Part shown: piece by piece, positions 1 through 10,520 of the stretch
Position numbering within the stretch: the stretch's first letter is position 1
Layout: each line of letters opens with the position of its first letter
Source of the DNA: Bathynomus jamesi
Lineage: Eukaryota > Arthropoda > Malacostraca > Isopoda > Cirolanidae
Direction: 5' to 3'
NCBI GenBank assembly: GCA_023014485.1
Contig: JAJOZX010007488.1
Span: forward strand, 52,501 to 116,500
Length of the DNA stretch: 64,000 nt
The notes under the pieces: model-generated
Seen by the model: the letters and a program-made list of their open reading frames with translations, nothing else
Databases searched by the model: none
What the model was told of the DNA's origin: nothing
Program-made: the position numbers and the translations under genes

Positions 1-11
1 CACGTACTCCA

Positions 12-37
12 TTTTTTTTTTTTTTTTTTTTTTTTTT
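12..37. repeat. poly-T tract
   Basis: An uninterrupted run of T close to the window edge. It could be the reversed poly-A tail of a retroelement lying outside the window, or simple low-complexity sequence. Confidence 0.9.
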
Positions 38-426
38 CCTCTCTCTCATTTCCAAACTCGACGATTAAAACATAATTTTTTCAAACATACGAGACAGATT
101 TCTTTTACTTTTGAAACTGAACCAAGCGTCATAATGACCGGAGAATTTCAAAAGAAAATTTCATTCTTTGAAAAATTTATGGATTTAAAATGCGAATGAA
201 ATATGGAATAAGGATGAAAAAAAGAAAATAATTGTTGAGAAGGAAGGAAAAAACAAAAATTTAAGGGAAAATAATTTTGAAGGAGGAGGTTTAAGAAATA
301 TAAAGTTGGAGGAAGCCAAAAAAAAAAAAATAGTAAAACCAGAAAGTAAAGATCGATGTCAGAAAAAAATAAAAATTTGGGATCACCTGAAGATCGGGGC
401 TCCCAGCCTCAATTACCAAATATCTT
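38..426. other. AT-rich spacer, nothing recognised
   Basis: A-rich sequence with several poly-A runs. The short open frame starting at 306 is lysine-rich because of those runs and has no family resemblance. It also runs into the repeat that follows. Confidence 0.6.
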
Positions 427-506
427 CGTTAAAACTAACGGAAATATCACGACTTAACCTAACCAATCGTCAAGGGCGTACAGTTGACCTAACCGGGCAT
501 TCAATA
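427..506. repeat. Half copy of the CCCGGTTAGG palindromic repeat
   Basis: This block matches one arm of the large inverted repeat at 40037-40216. Both contain ATATCACGACTTAACCTAAC, then the CGTCAAGGGCGTAC block and the terminal CCTAACCGGGCATTCAAT. Only one arm is present here, so it is a half element or a fragment. The CCTAACC words resemble degenerate arthropod telomeric repeats. Confidence 0.75.
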
Positions 507-880
507 TAATTTATTATTATATTTGGTACTGTAAAGCAAAAAACAAAAAAACATGGGGGCCTTGATCGTCAGGTGATCGAAAATTTGTCCAACGAGATTT
601 AATATCCCTCCCCCTAAGATATTTTGGAGTATGTGGAGTGTGATATAGTGTTGGCAAAAAAAAATTTAACTTTTCTCTTTATCGAATAGAAAATCTTTTA
701 CGCCAAAATATAGTTTCAATAAATTTCTCGGAAACTCGAAAAACAAAGGAATATTCTTTTCCATACTCTGAATATAGAATTCAATATTCTTTTATTTCAA
801 TTTGGATCTCCAGGCTACAACATAGGCTTAATAACTACTTTTAGCTTGTTTATATTCCAAATCTCAAATATATATATCGT
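507..880. other. AT-rich spacer
   Basis: No coding frame or repeat could be recognised. It ends in a short (TA)n tract just before the inverted-repeat element at 881. Confidence 0.5.
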
Positions 881-1070
881 AAATGGGGTAACTGGGCCCT
901 AATAAGTTTAAGGTAAATTTCGTTATTATTTTTTCCATTCATTTTAAGAACCTATAAAAGGTAGGTACCTACAATTTATGGAAAACAATCATACTTTTAC
1001 TGTATATAAGGTAATTTACTTAAACATATTAGGGCCCAGTTACCTCTGCAGGGGCTCAGTTACCTCATTT
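881..1070. mobile_element. Short inverted-repeat element (MITE-like)
   Basis: The left end reads AAATGGGGTAACTGGGCCCT. The right end carries its reverse complement, AGGGCCCAGTTACC, followed by a second copy of the terminal word, GCTCAGTTACCTCATTT. Arms of about 35 bp flank an AT-rich core, so this is a non-autonomous TIR element of about 190 bp. A TA-type target site is plausible because TA repeats precede it. The superfamily is not assigned. Confidence 0.65.
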
Positions 1071-1124
1071 CATAGTATATATGGACTACAGTACTTGCTA
1101 AAAAAAAAAAAAAAAAAAAATCTA

Positions 1125-2503
1125 CTAGGGGAACTCAATATATTTTGCCCCTCTCTTTTTCTTAGCTAAATAAATAGGCCATGGAGCCGAAATGTCTTTT
1201 GGGCCGTAAGTTTGAACTTTCTGCGCTTCACATAACCAGATTTTTCCAGTTTGAACCTCCCCTTCTTGTATAAAACCGCTTTTAAACGCCCTTGTATAAA
1301 CCGATGGTGAACGCAGTTTTGAAAATGGCGTCTCACAGTGATGTGCGTCGTAAACAGAGAGCTATTATCGAGTTCTTAACCGCAGAGAAGGAAGCAGTTG
1401 GAAATATTCACAAACGTCTACAAAACGTTTACGGAGATGCTGTTGTTGATCGGAGCACAGTTGGACGCTGGTCTAAACGTGAGAGATCATCGGAGAGAGG
1501 GAGAGCCACCCTCGATGATGAGCCACGCAGTGGTCGCCTGGCATCGCTGCTGTGACATCTCACACTGTGCAACGTGCTAAAAGCATCACTTGATCAAATC
1601 GGCGCGTCACATACAAGGAGCTATCACTGGAGTTAGGAATTAGTGAAGGAAGTGTGAATACGATAATTCAGCAACTGGGATACTCAAAAGTGTGTTCACG
1701 GTTTGTTCCTCGCGAACTGACTGAAGATCACAAAGCCCAAAGAAAAGAAATTGTTTCCGAGTCGTTGGTTCGATACGAGACAGAAGGGATGACTTTCTTT
1801 CACGAATTGTGACTGGGGATGAGACTTGGGTACACCACTTTGAACCTGAAACAAAACGCCAATCTATGGAGTGGCATCACGCAGACTCCCCACGCAAGAA
1901 AAAGTTCAAAATGGCTCCCTCTGCAGGAAAGGTTATGGCCACCATCTGGGACATTAAAGGGGTGATTCTGGTGGACATTATGAAGAAAGGACAAACATCA
2001 ACTCGGAGGCATATATGGCTACCCTACAGAGACTCCAGAGACGTATAAATCGAGTTCGACCGGAGACAAACTGGAAGACGTACTTCTTTTGCACGATAAC
2101 GCAAGACCACACAACAATTTGCAAACAAGAGGGGCCATCACAAAAATGTGCTTGACTCCGTTACCCCACCCTCCATACAGCCCGGATCTGGCACCTTCAG
2201 ACTTCCATTTGTTTGGGCGAATGAAGGATGCTATTCGTGGAAGAAAGTTTCAGAGTGACGATGAGGTTGTTGAGGAGGTTAAGAGGTGGCTCGAGCAGAA
2301 CCCAGCGGACTTTTACCAGCAAGGAATAAAGGCCCTTGTTTCGAGGTGGAGGCAAGCCGTAGAAAAGGATGGAGACTATGTGGAAAAATAAAAATTTGTA
2401 AAAAAGGTATGTAACTACTTGTGTACAAAATTTCTGGAACTTACAAGGAAACTTGGAAAGAAAGAAAAAAAAAGATGGGGCAAAATATATTGAGTGGCCC
2501 TCG
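1125..2503 (+). mobile_element. Mariner element, copy A (DD34D)
   Basis: A 1.38-kb element bounded by TA on both sides (1123-1124 and 2504-2505). The 5' TIR is CTAGGGGAACTCAATATATT and the 3' TIR, read inward, is CGAGGGCCACTCAATATATT. Four further copies of this family occur in the window at 6446, 26935, 35382 and 55076, so it has been an active high-copy mariner in this genome. The copy is complete from end to end but its transposase is broken. Confidence 0.9.
1325..2391 (+). pseudogene. Mariner transposase, frameshifted
   Basis: The product was a Tc1/mariner-superfamily cut-and-paste transposase that binds its own TIRs through an N-terminal helix-turn-helix pair and inserts at TA. The chosen start is the ATG giving MASHSDVRRKQRAIIEFL, as in other mariners. 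Visible pieces in order are the HTH region with GRWSKRER and EPRSGR, the ELGISEGSVN helix, the first catalytic block TGDETWVHHFEPETKR near 1810, the second, HDNARPH, near 2090, and YSPDLAPSDFHLF near 2185. Counting from HDNARPH to the aspartate of APSD gives 34 intervening residues, the mariner DD34D spacing. Frameshifts near 1545, 1785, 2010 and 2070 split it into at least four frames, so it cannot make an active enzyme. Confidence 0.9.
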
Positions 2504-2505
2504 TA

Positions 2506-3683
2506 TTATACGTGTAAAAATTATAAAAGAATTTATATTAATTAACGTTAGGCTTAGGCCCCAGATCAGCAATTTTCAAACTGGGGTACCCGAGAGATCA
2601 ACAAGAAGTACGTCATACAACGGAAGGAATCCAAAATATAATTAAAATTCTTTATTTGCACAAAAATATGAAAATATAGTCTCACAATATGAAAAAGAGT
2701 GGACCATTCAGCTACAAACTGCGAAAGACTTGCCATTTTTTATTACATAGATATGATGAGGTTCTGAAGTGTATGCATCTTTGCTTGTATAAAAGGTTTA
2801 ACATTACTTCTTCTAAAGAAGAGTTAGAATTAATTGAATAGAATCTCGAGTAACTTTTCGAATAGAAATTAATGTTAGTTACTTTTATTAATTTAATCTA
2901 CTTCTTTGTGTTTATTTTCTAGTTTCAATAATATATTTTCTTTCATTCTTAGGATTTAACGTTATATGATTTAATGACTACTAATTATTAACTGGATATT
3001 CTCACAGTAGTTTACTGGATTTTACTGGGTTTTAAATGACACTTGATAGGATTACTTTAATTGTTTAATTTAGTAATAGGTGATTAAATAGATATTCTTA
3101 AAGTAATTTTATTAGATTTTAACGTTTTTCTCATTTTTTTTATTTCGATGTAAAGATTGTTGCATAATGACGATCCAGTAAGAAGAACCCACCCCCCAAA
3201 CATTGTGAATTAAAATAATTAATAATTCGTATTTTCTTTTTAAAGAATTTTTTACATAATGAATATTTCCCCTTTCAAGTACCATCCCCCATTTATGATC
3301 GTAGCTATATGAGGGTTGAGAGTCAACGCTCAATACAGACAGCGACAATGCCGAGACACCGACGCTTCCGAAATTAATAATTTCTGAGTGATTACACTCG
3401 CATTAAGGATCGAGCAGAGCAATGGAGTTCGATCAGATTTACTATACTATTTAAATAAATCTTAATGTACTGTACATAGAAAACCTACCTAGTTATTTAA
3501 ACCCTTAACCCTCAAGAAAGGTGGTTTATCACTTGGATGAACTAGCAGGGACCAGATATGAATCCACAGTCTGGAAAAAGAAGACCGCCGCCCACTGATA
3601 ACATAAATTCCTGGTGTGAAAACAATCAACACACAGAGAAAAGATATATTTTACATCATTAAATTTCCACATTTGAATGTATA
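2506..3683. other. AT-rich spacer
   Basis: Nothing coding was recognised. The open frames here are short and lack motifs. TA-rich stretches and short T runs only. Confidence 0.5.
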
Positions 3684-3685
3684 TA

Positions 3686-4281
3686 CCGGGTGGACGAAAA
3701 ACCCTGGACACTTGTTTTTCCTACAAATTTCAAGCTAGTTAAGCTAATACACCGAAATTAGTACAAGATGTAGCCAATAGTATAGTTATCATGCGCTAAA
3801 TTTCAATGGAACTCATATAAAACTTACCCTATTGAAATCGATGTTGTATTGGCCCCCCCCATTTTCTTGAATTATGGCCAGTACTCTCCTTTTCCACTGG
3901 TCTATAGATGACTTGATTTTGTCTTGGGACACCAGAGGCCAAACAACCTCAATTCTTTGTCTAAGTGCTTCCAGGTTTGAAAATGGTTCCCTGCGACACC
4001 AATGATTTCAGTTCATTCCACACGAAAGTAATCCAGAGGATTTAAGTCAAGAGAATTTAGTGGCCATTCTTCACTTTTTATGAATTCAGAAATGTTCGCC
4101 ATAAAAAATTCGTCGTTAAATTTTTTATAATTAAGAAACGGCCAAAGATAATTAACTGAGGTTTTCAGCACATAATAAACATACTATTGACTACATCTTG
4201 TACTAATTTGGGTGTATTAGTTTGACTAGTTTGAAATTTGTAGGAAAAACAAAAGTGTCCAGGTATTTTTCGTCCACCCAG
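3686..4281 (-). mobile_element. Decayed Tc1/mariner-type element with ~100-bp TIRs
   Basis: TA-flanked ends read CCGGGTGGACGAAAAA on the left and its near-perfect complement on the right. The inverted repeats extend for about 100 bp, including a shared block starting GGAAAAAC. The 596-bp length is too short for an autonomous element. The core, on the minus strand, keeps the third catalytic region of a transposase (separate entry). A TA-rich flank and TA duplication fit mariner/Tc1 integration. Confidence 0.8.
3860..4090 (-). pseudogene. Transposase C-terminal relic
   Basis: Read on the minus strand, the sequence near 4040-4075 encodes WPLNSLDLNPLDYF, the block holding the third catalytic aspartate of Tc1/mariner-superfamily transposases. 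It is followed by a degraded stretch matching the C-terminal tail, with QKQNQVIYRPVEKES-like residues in one frame. No HTH or first catalytic block remains. It lies inside the TIR element at 3686-4281 and is clearly non-functional. Confidence 0.7.
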
Positions 4282-4287
4282 TATATT

Positions 4288-4502
4288 TTTTTAATTGGGG
4301 TTGTTTAACCTTCTTCGCAACATCTAAGGTCATATGACGGAGGGGACCTACAGCTTTACGTGGGATCCGAACCACGGGTCGCTACATAATCTGAGCGCAG
4401 AGGACGGTCTCCCATCCAACTACTACCCAGACCCAATGTCGCTTAACTTCGCTGATCTCCGAGAAGCGGTGTTACGACATCGCCCACTACGTAGCCCACC
4501 AC
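4288..4502 (-). mobile_element. 5S-rRNA-headed SINE, copy 1
   Basis: On the minus strand this begins with a 5S-rRNA-like head. The 5S A-box region reads ATCAGCGAAGTTAAGCGAC and the C-box region GGTAGTAGTTGGATGGGAGAC. These are the internal Pol III promoter of 5S genes. A body with CGTGGTTCGGATCCCACGT follows, which itself looks like a tRNA B box, then a tail ending GGTTAAACAACCCC. Related copies lie at 11187, 31026, 34873, 42285 and 43735. The first ~45 nt of a true 5S gene are absent, so this is a retroposon and not an rRNA gene. Confidence 0.75.
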
Positions 4503-4566
4503 CCAGTATATATATAGTATATGTATACTCTATATACAGTATATGTATACTATATATATATATATA
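4503..4566. repeat. (TA)n microsatellite, interrupted
   Basis: Imperfect TA/TATAC repeat directly downstream of the 5S-type SINE. Confidence 0.85.
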
Positions 4567-4730
4567 GTATCTGATGCAAACCCGCGGGAAAAAAATAAAA
4601 GCGATTCCAATTCCTTTCGTGTATTTAGCAGTACACCTCGTCCTCTTCCTTCATTCCCTGACGAGGTGTACTATTAAATACACGAAAGGCCTTGGCATCA
4701 CCTTTCATTTTTCCCTATATATATAGTGAT
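4567..4730 (+). mobile_element. Penelope-type terminal palindrome with hammerhead-like motif
   Basis: Two facing arms share CCTTTCGTGTATTTAGC and its complement, and the same sequence recurs at 63700-63830 and in part at 44336-44395. The right arm holds CTGACGAG, a GTGTA/TACAC hairpin, GAAA and then GGCCTTGG. Known Penelope-like elements carry small type I hammerhead ribozymes in their terminal repeats, and this arrangement resembles them. One extra G lies between the CUGACGA core and the hairpin, so catalysis is doubtful. No reverse transcriptase is attached here. Confidence 0.5.
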
Positions 4731-5449
4731 ATGATTTCTGCAGTGCCTCCTTCTGCCTTCGCAAGAAACCCATTGTTTCATCGACAGCCGCGACCAAGAT
4801 GACGTCATATCGCACCTTGAGTCAAGGCCCCCACGCAAGCGACCCCAGCAAGTTGTCACTACGCAGGATGCCAGACGTTTTCTTAAGCAAACTCCCTTGT
4901 GGGCCCATAAACGTTCATTAACTTAAAGAACTAAAAATTCATCTCACTCGTGCAGTCTTACTTTTGTTGCGGTAATCATTTAATTTACCATTGCGCGTTT
5001 GCCCATTTGTAATTAGCGTCATTCCCAGCAATTCATGCACTTTTCTTGCTAAATAATTAATCAAGCGTATTAACGTTATTCTCTGTGAGAATATCGTTTC
5101 GTTTAATTAAATTAAAACCGACGAAGTTTATTAATCTCTTTAATGACACTTACTATTGACATTATTATTATTCTGACTGAAAGATCAGATGATGACCTCA
5201 AGCCTCTCAAGCACTCATTATTTACTTTAATTAATCTATTTCATTATTAAAGGATCTACGTAACAGGAGTTCAAAAAGGTTCAAGACTTTATCCTTTACA
5301 TAAATTTTGTGTGATATGGCAATTTATTAGGCTATATTTCCTCCAAAATATTGTCCCAGCCAACATTTGTACAGTTCCTCAAATCATGGCTGAAATCCGT
5401 TTTTTATAATCTCCTTTGGTGTGGTGTTCCTGTCGTAGGTACTTTAACA
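4731..5449. other. Spacer, nothing recognised
   Basis: Unique-looking AT-rich sequence between the Penelope-type palindrome and mariner relics. No coding frame with family resemblance. Confidence 0.5.
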
Positions 5450-5660
5450 TCATCAGCGCTTTAGGTGACTTTTCAGTAGTGGAAAGCGGTAAAAATCACA
5501 AGAAACAAAGTCTGAAAAGTACGATGAATGTGGTAGAACAGTTGTGCCAACCTCGGTCAAATATTGCGTCACCAACATTGATCGATGAGCGGGTGCATTG
5601 TCGTGTTGGAGAATCCAATTTTTCTCTGCCCACAGCTCTGGTCGCTTTCCATGGATTGCG
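5450..5660 (-). pseudogene. Mariner-like transposase fragment
   Basis: Minus-strand translation gives WILQHDNAPAHRSM, then a decayed SDFVSCDFYRFP. These correspond to the second (HDNAPAH) and third (PDLAPCDFFLFP-type) catalytic blocks of a mariner-like transposase. The plus-strand frame through this region (starting 5416) is a shadow. No TIRs were identified. A fragment of the same kind of gene lies on the opposite strand immediately to the right. Confidence 0.7.
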
Positions 5661-5684
5661 TCTCCGAGACCACGGAGGATCTTT

Positions 5685-5726
5685 ATTATTTCATTATTAT
5701 TTATTATTTATTATTTATTATTATTG
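5685..5726. repeat. (TTA)n-like microsatellite
   Basis: Imperfect TTATT/TTA repeats separating two oppositely oriented transposase fragments. Confidence 0.8.
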
Positions 5727-5727
5727 C

Positions 5728-5868
5728 GAATTTATACCAGAAGGAAGAACCGTGACCAAAGAGATTTATAGAAATATTTCTTCGAGACGTACAAAACGAT
5801 CAGAGCTGCGAGCGGAGAAAATTTTGGTTCTCCAACGCTACAGTGCACCCGCTCATTATCCTCTCGAA
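5728..5868 (+). pseudogene. Mariner-like transposase fragment, opposite orientation
   Basis: Plus-strand translation gives EFIPEGRTVTKEIY, a segment typical of the region just upstream of the second catalytic aspartate in mariner-like transposases. A degraded block follows in which HDNAPAH has become RYSAPAH, so the catalytic aspartate is lost. Together with the minus-strand fragment at 5450-5660 it forms a head-to-head arrangement, either two insertions or a rearranged element. Confidence 0.65.
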
Positions 5869-5959
5869 AGGATTGTAATTTCGAATGCATAAAACATCAT
5901 ATATCCTGTGGGCTTGTTGGTGGCTTTCCTTTTTTAGACAACATTTTTTAGTCAAACAA

Positions 5960-6250
5960 ATTTTTATTCGGGCTTAAAACAGGATTTTGTTTGTAGATGT
6001 TTCGGCACTAGGATTCTCTCAATCTGCTCTTGCCTTTCTATGTAAGTCTTGTTGAGTGTTCATTACTGCAGCATGTTTTGGGTCGGTGTCTTGCTGGGAT
6101 ATGGATCCCCTCCTAATTGAACAAACCCCATTAGGAGGTGTATGTTCAACCACAATTATGTGACAGTGCGTCGTGTTCATAGTCCCATCGATATTTACGA
6201 GATCACTTACTCCACTTGAAATGAAGCAACCCCCACACCATTATAGAACT
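5960..6250 (-). pseudogene. Tc1-like transposase relic
   Basis: On the minus strand VWGCFISSGVSDLVNIDGTM matches the segment after the first catalytic residue of Tc1 transposases. QQDTDPKHAAVM follows and corresponds to the second catalytic block (QQDNDPKHT in relatives). HTH and C-terminal parts are not visible and at least one stop interrupts it. It is a dead fragment abutting the mariner B region. Confidence 0.7.
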
Positions 6251-6366
6251 TTTACTTCTTGATATACATAACAAATGTACATTAGAAAGCAACTTTCTCC
6301 TTCATCACTTCATCAAATCGCTCAAATGAACAGGGATGCTGCAGAAGGTTCAGAATAATTATACTG

Positions 6367-6368
6367 TG

Positions 6369-6445
<77 letters not shown>
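6367..6445. repeat. (TA)n(CA)n microsatellite
   Basis: A TA array followed by ACAC repeats immediately before the 3' end of mariner B, consistent with TA-directed insertion. Confidence 0.95.
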
Positions 6446-6446
<1 letters not shown>

Positions 6447-7668
6447 GAGGGCCACTCAATATATTTTGCCTCACCTTTCTTTTTCTTTCCAAATTTCCTT
6501 GTAAGTTCCAGAAATTTTTTACACAAATAATTACATACCTTTTTACAAGTTTCAAGTTTTTATTTTTGCACATAGTCTCCATCCTTTTCTACGGCTTTCC
6601 TCCACCTCGAAACAAGGGCCTTTATTCCTTGCTGGTAAAAGTCCGCTGGGTTCCGCTCGAGCCACCTCTTAACATCCTCAAAAACCACATCGTCACTCTA
6701 AAACTTTCTTCCACGAATAGCATCCTTCATTGACCCAAACAAATGGAAGTCTGAAGGTGCCAGATCCGGGCTGTATAGAGGGTGGAGTCAAGCGTATTTT
6801 TGTGATGGCCTCTCTTGTTTGCAAACTGTTGTGTGGTCTTGCTTTATCGTGCAAAAGAAGGACGTCTTCCAGTTTTCTCTCCGGTCGAACTCGCTTTATA
6901 CGTCTCTGGAGTCTCTGTAGGGTAGCAATATATTGGCGTTTTGTTTCAGGTTCAAAGTGGTGTACCCAAGTCCCATCTCCAGTCAATTCGTGAAAGGAAG
7001 TCATCCCCTTCTGTCTCGTATTGAACCAACGACTCAGAAGCAATTTCTTTTATTTGGGCTTTGTGATATTCAGTCAGTTGGCGAAGAACAAACCGTGAAC
7101 ATACTTTTGAGTATCCCAGTTGCTGAATTATCATATTCACACTTCCTTCACTAATTCCTAACTCCAGTGATAGTTCCTTGTATGTGACGCGCTGATTTGA
7201 TCGAATGATGCTGTTAGCACGTTGCACAGTGAGAGATGTTACAGCCGATGCCGGGCGACCGCTGCGTGGCTCATCATCGAGGCTGGCTTTCCCTCTCTCC
7301 GATGGTCTCTCACGTTTTGACCAGCGTCCAACTGTGCCTCGATCAACAAGAGCATCTCCGTAAACGTTTTGTAGACGTTTGTGAATATTTCCAACTGTTT
7401 CCTTCTCTGCGGTTAAGAACTCGATAATAGCTCTCTGTTTACGACACACATCACTGTGAGACGCCATTTTCGAAACTACGTTAACCATCGGTTTTATACA
7501 AGGGCGTTTAAAAGCGGTTTTATACAAGAAGGGGAGGTCCAAACTAGAAAAATCCGATTATGTGGAGCGCAGAAATTTCAAACTTACGGCCTAAAAGACA
7601 TTTCAGCCCCATGGCCTATTATTCAGCCAAGAAAAAAGGAGAGGGCAAAATATATTGAGTGCCCCTAG
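6446..7668 (-). mobile_element. Mariner element, copy B (DD34D)
   Basis: Same family as 1125-2503 but inverted. The 3' TIR starts CGAGGGCCACTC at 6446 and the 5' TIR ends at 7668 with GAGTGCCCCTAG followed by TA. It lies between a (TA)n(CA)n array and a 130-bp (TA)n array. An internal deletion of roughly 150 bp shortens the copy. Confidence 0.9.
6563..7467 (-). pseudogene. Mariner transposase with internal deletion
   Basis: The N-terminal two thirds remain in one open frame from the ATG at 7467. This covers the HTH, EPRSGRPAS, the ELGISEGSVN helix and the region up to ESLVQYETEGDDF. A frameshift precedes the first catalytic block (TGDGTWVHHFEPETKRQ). The protein then jumps straight to YIATLQRLQRRIKR, so the residues between MEWHH and SEAYIATL in sister copies are missing. 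HDNARPH has become HDKARPH, and a shift occurs after LTPPSIQPGSGTF. It is inactive, but the intact DNA-binding half could still bind related TIRs if expressed (inference). Confidence 0.88.
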
Positions 7669-8333
<665 letters not shown>

Positions 8334-8347
8334 ATATATATATAAAA

Positions 8348-8795
8348 TTTAGGGTGGATCGATTTTACATTTTTTTCGATTTCCATATTCTAATAGAGAC
8401 AAAAACTTGCGCATGCATGAGAAAATAGCCTCTGCAAAATCTTAGCTTAATAGGTAATCATCTTCTGCCCCGGCAGAGCGATGAAAATCATATTTTAGTA
8501 GTCAAAAACGTATTTTTCTTATAATTTTTAAAATATTTCAGTATGCATCGAAATTATTCCTAATAACTATAAAGTCGCTGAAAAAGACCTCATATGATCG
8601 TTTTTCCAAGCGCGTTGTCCTACGTTAATATCTTTTGCCCCCGGCAACAACGTCAAATGTTGAAAAAATAGGTAATTTATATACATATTTTCAGATCGGC
8701 TCTTTGTCTTAAATAATGCATTTATATATTTCCCATAGCATTTATATCGTTGCTTAGGCATGAAATAACACACACGCAAAATTTTATGACTCTAG
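8348..8795 (+). repeat. Left long terminal inverted repeat
   Basis: Pairs with 10106-10520. It contains three spaced copies of the C-rich subterminal motif: CTTCTGCCCCGGCAGAG near 8461, CTTTTGCCCCCGGCAAC near 8631 and CTTCTGTCCCCGAGAA near 8802 at its inner edge. Confidence 0.85.
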
Positions 8796-9002
8796 AGTAA
8801 TATCTTCTGTCCCCGAGAAAAGTCTAAATGTGGATTATAATTATGTTAATGCGATGTTATAAGTACGATAAGTACTAAGTACAGCTCCTCGCTTGCTAAT
8901 TTTATAAAATTAGCAACCCAGAACTCACCACGAGGAGGTGGCTGTACGTCGAGTTCCACCCTATCCAGCCCCCAACCACCCTTCCTTTGGCTGCATGTCG
9001 AT

Positions 9003-10021
9003 TTACATACGGTAATCTTTCTTAGAATCAAATCGTGGAATTTTTTTTCGGGAGTGAAGACGGGAGCGGATGAATCCGTCCCTCTCTTCTATTCCACTTA
9101 CACTGGCAGAGGCTTCGGTTACTAATTTGATGAGTCTCTCGACCGCTTGAGTATGACAAGGGAATAGTGGGATCAGTCCATCAGGCTGGTCTCCCGTCTC
9201 AACAAACACTTTTATTCGGGTATCAGGTATTGTTTTTGTAACGGGGGTTCGGTCACCTCAGCCGTTTGCCAGTTGATCATTTCGTAATAGTTTTGACTAT
9301 CGTAGAGCAGCTCAGGCATGGCGAAGGCTCGAATTTCCCCCGCTGGTGATTGTTTTGATCGTGCTTTTAATATTCTTCTCCATCCCAATTCTCTTATGTG
9401 TTGCTCATCGGCATGTAGCATGGAGATCAAAATATTTTCTGGGTGAGCAAAGAAAGAATTTCTACGGAGGACTTTGTTGGCGATTGTCTTAGATCTTTGA
9501 GGCATGGTCTGAGAGAGACGCATCATTTCGAAAAAATGTTTTGCGCCCTCAGTGAAACTGGAGTTTTTCTTTATCTTAAACCAAATTGGTGCGTAAACTG
9601 TCATAATGAATCGCACAATTTCGTTGAAGGTGCTGGAGGGTTCACTGGTTGAAACATAGAGGCGCAGAAATCTATTTGCTGTTGTCAGCCACATGGAATG
9701 CACCATCTTACCTGGATTTCGAGCCGCGAGAGCTGAAGAGCAGCTACCGCTCGACACTGCTCTGTAGATGCCTAACAAATATTTTTGGTCAGTGCTCAAC
9801 TCGGCATCATCTATGTCAATGTCGGGAGATGGAATGGCATCGAATTCTGTAATTGGAAGTTTTTCGCAGTCGTTCAGTTGTTTTCCAACTGGTCCAGTAA
9901 AGCCCATTGGCCCAGTTGTTTTGCCGTCCAAGTCTTGAATGAGGTGTCGCAGTGATAATTCATTACCGTGTAATAGGCATATGATCCACTGAACTGGCCT
10001 TTGTAGTTTCATTTCAATCAT
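9003..10021 (-). pseudogene. Uncharacterised transposase-like protein (truncated, one frameshift)
   Basis: The 269-residue main frame runs on the minus strand from the ATG at 10021. It shows LLHGNELSLRHLI (res. 16-28), LDGKTTGPMGFTGPVGK (31-47), the conserved-looking WLTTANRFLRLYVST (111-125), VYAPIWFKIK (142-151), FFAHPENIL (190-198) and ELGWRRILKAR (211-221), ending at TEPP. A +1 shift near 9230 moves into a second frame carrying FPCHTQAVERLIKLVTEAS and ending SKKDYRM. I recognise this block order from uncharacterised proteins found repeatedly in arthropod and cnidarian genomes. With TIRs around it, it is most likely the C-terminal half of a transposase. The expected N-terminal half is absent, so the gene is dead. 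Catalytic acidic residues cannot be assigned with confidence. Confidence 0.7.
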
Positions 10022-10105
10022 ACGAATGGCTCCACCCTTTCGACTGGCGCGTCAGTGGCAGCTGCTGCTGGCAGCACTCACCAGAGATGACCTTTAAACC
10101 CTAGC

Positions 10106-10520
10106 CTAGAGTCATAAAATTTTGCGTGTGTGTTATTTCATGCCTAAGCAACGATATAAATGCTATGGGAAATATATAAATGCATTATTTAAGACAGAGC
10201 CGATCTGAAAATATGTATATAAATTACCTATTTTTTCAACATTTGACGTTGTTGCCGGGGGAAAAACGATCATATGAGGGCTTTTTCATCGACTTTATAG
10301 TTATTAGGAATAATTTTGATGCATATTGAAATATTTTAAAAATTATAAGAAAAATACGTTTTTGACTACTAAAATATGATTTTCATCGCTCTGCCGGGGG
10401 CAGAAGATGATTACCTATTAAGCTAAGATTTTGCAGAGGCTATTTTCTCATGCATGCGCAAGTTTTTGTCTCTATTAGAATATGGAAATCGAAAAAAATG
10501 TAAAATCGATCCACCCTAAA
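10106..10520 (-). repeat. Right long terminal inverted repeat
   Basis: Mirror of 8348-8795. It lacks a 29-bp segment present in the left arm next to the middle C-rich motif, so that only GTTTTTCCCCCGGCAAC remains there on the inward-reading strand. Confidence 0.85.

Larger units (their letters stand above)
8348..10520 (-). mobile_element. Long-TIR DNA transposon of unassigned superfamily
   Basis: The outermost ends TTTAGGGTGGATCGATTTTA are identical on both sides. The inverted repeats continue inward to 8795 on the left and from 10106 on the right. This gives TIRs of about 448 and 415 bp that differ mainly by one 29-bp gap. A subterminal word like TAATATCTTCTGCCCCCGGC recurs near 8451, 8623 and 8792, and in the right arm, as transposase-binding sites would. 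Between the arms is one minus-strand gene for a transposase-like protein. The gene is N-terminally truncated, so this copy is a deletion derivative. (TA)n flanks on both sides hide the target duplication. Confidence 0.8.

Noticed and set aside
5416..5892. 158-codon plus-strand frame as a single gene
   Set aside because: It joins the antisense of one mariner fragment, an ATT repeat and the sense strand of another fragment. It is not one protein.
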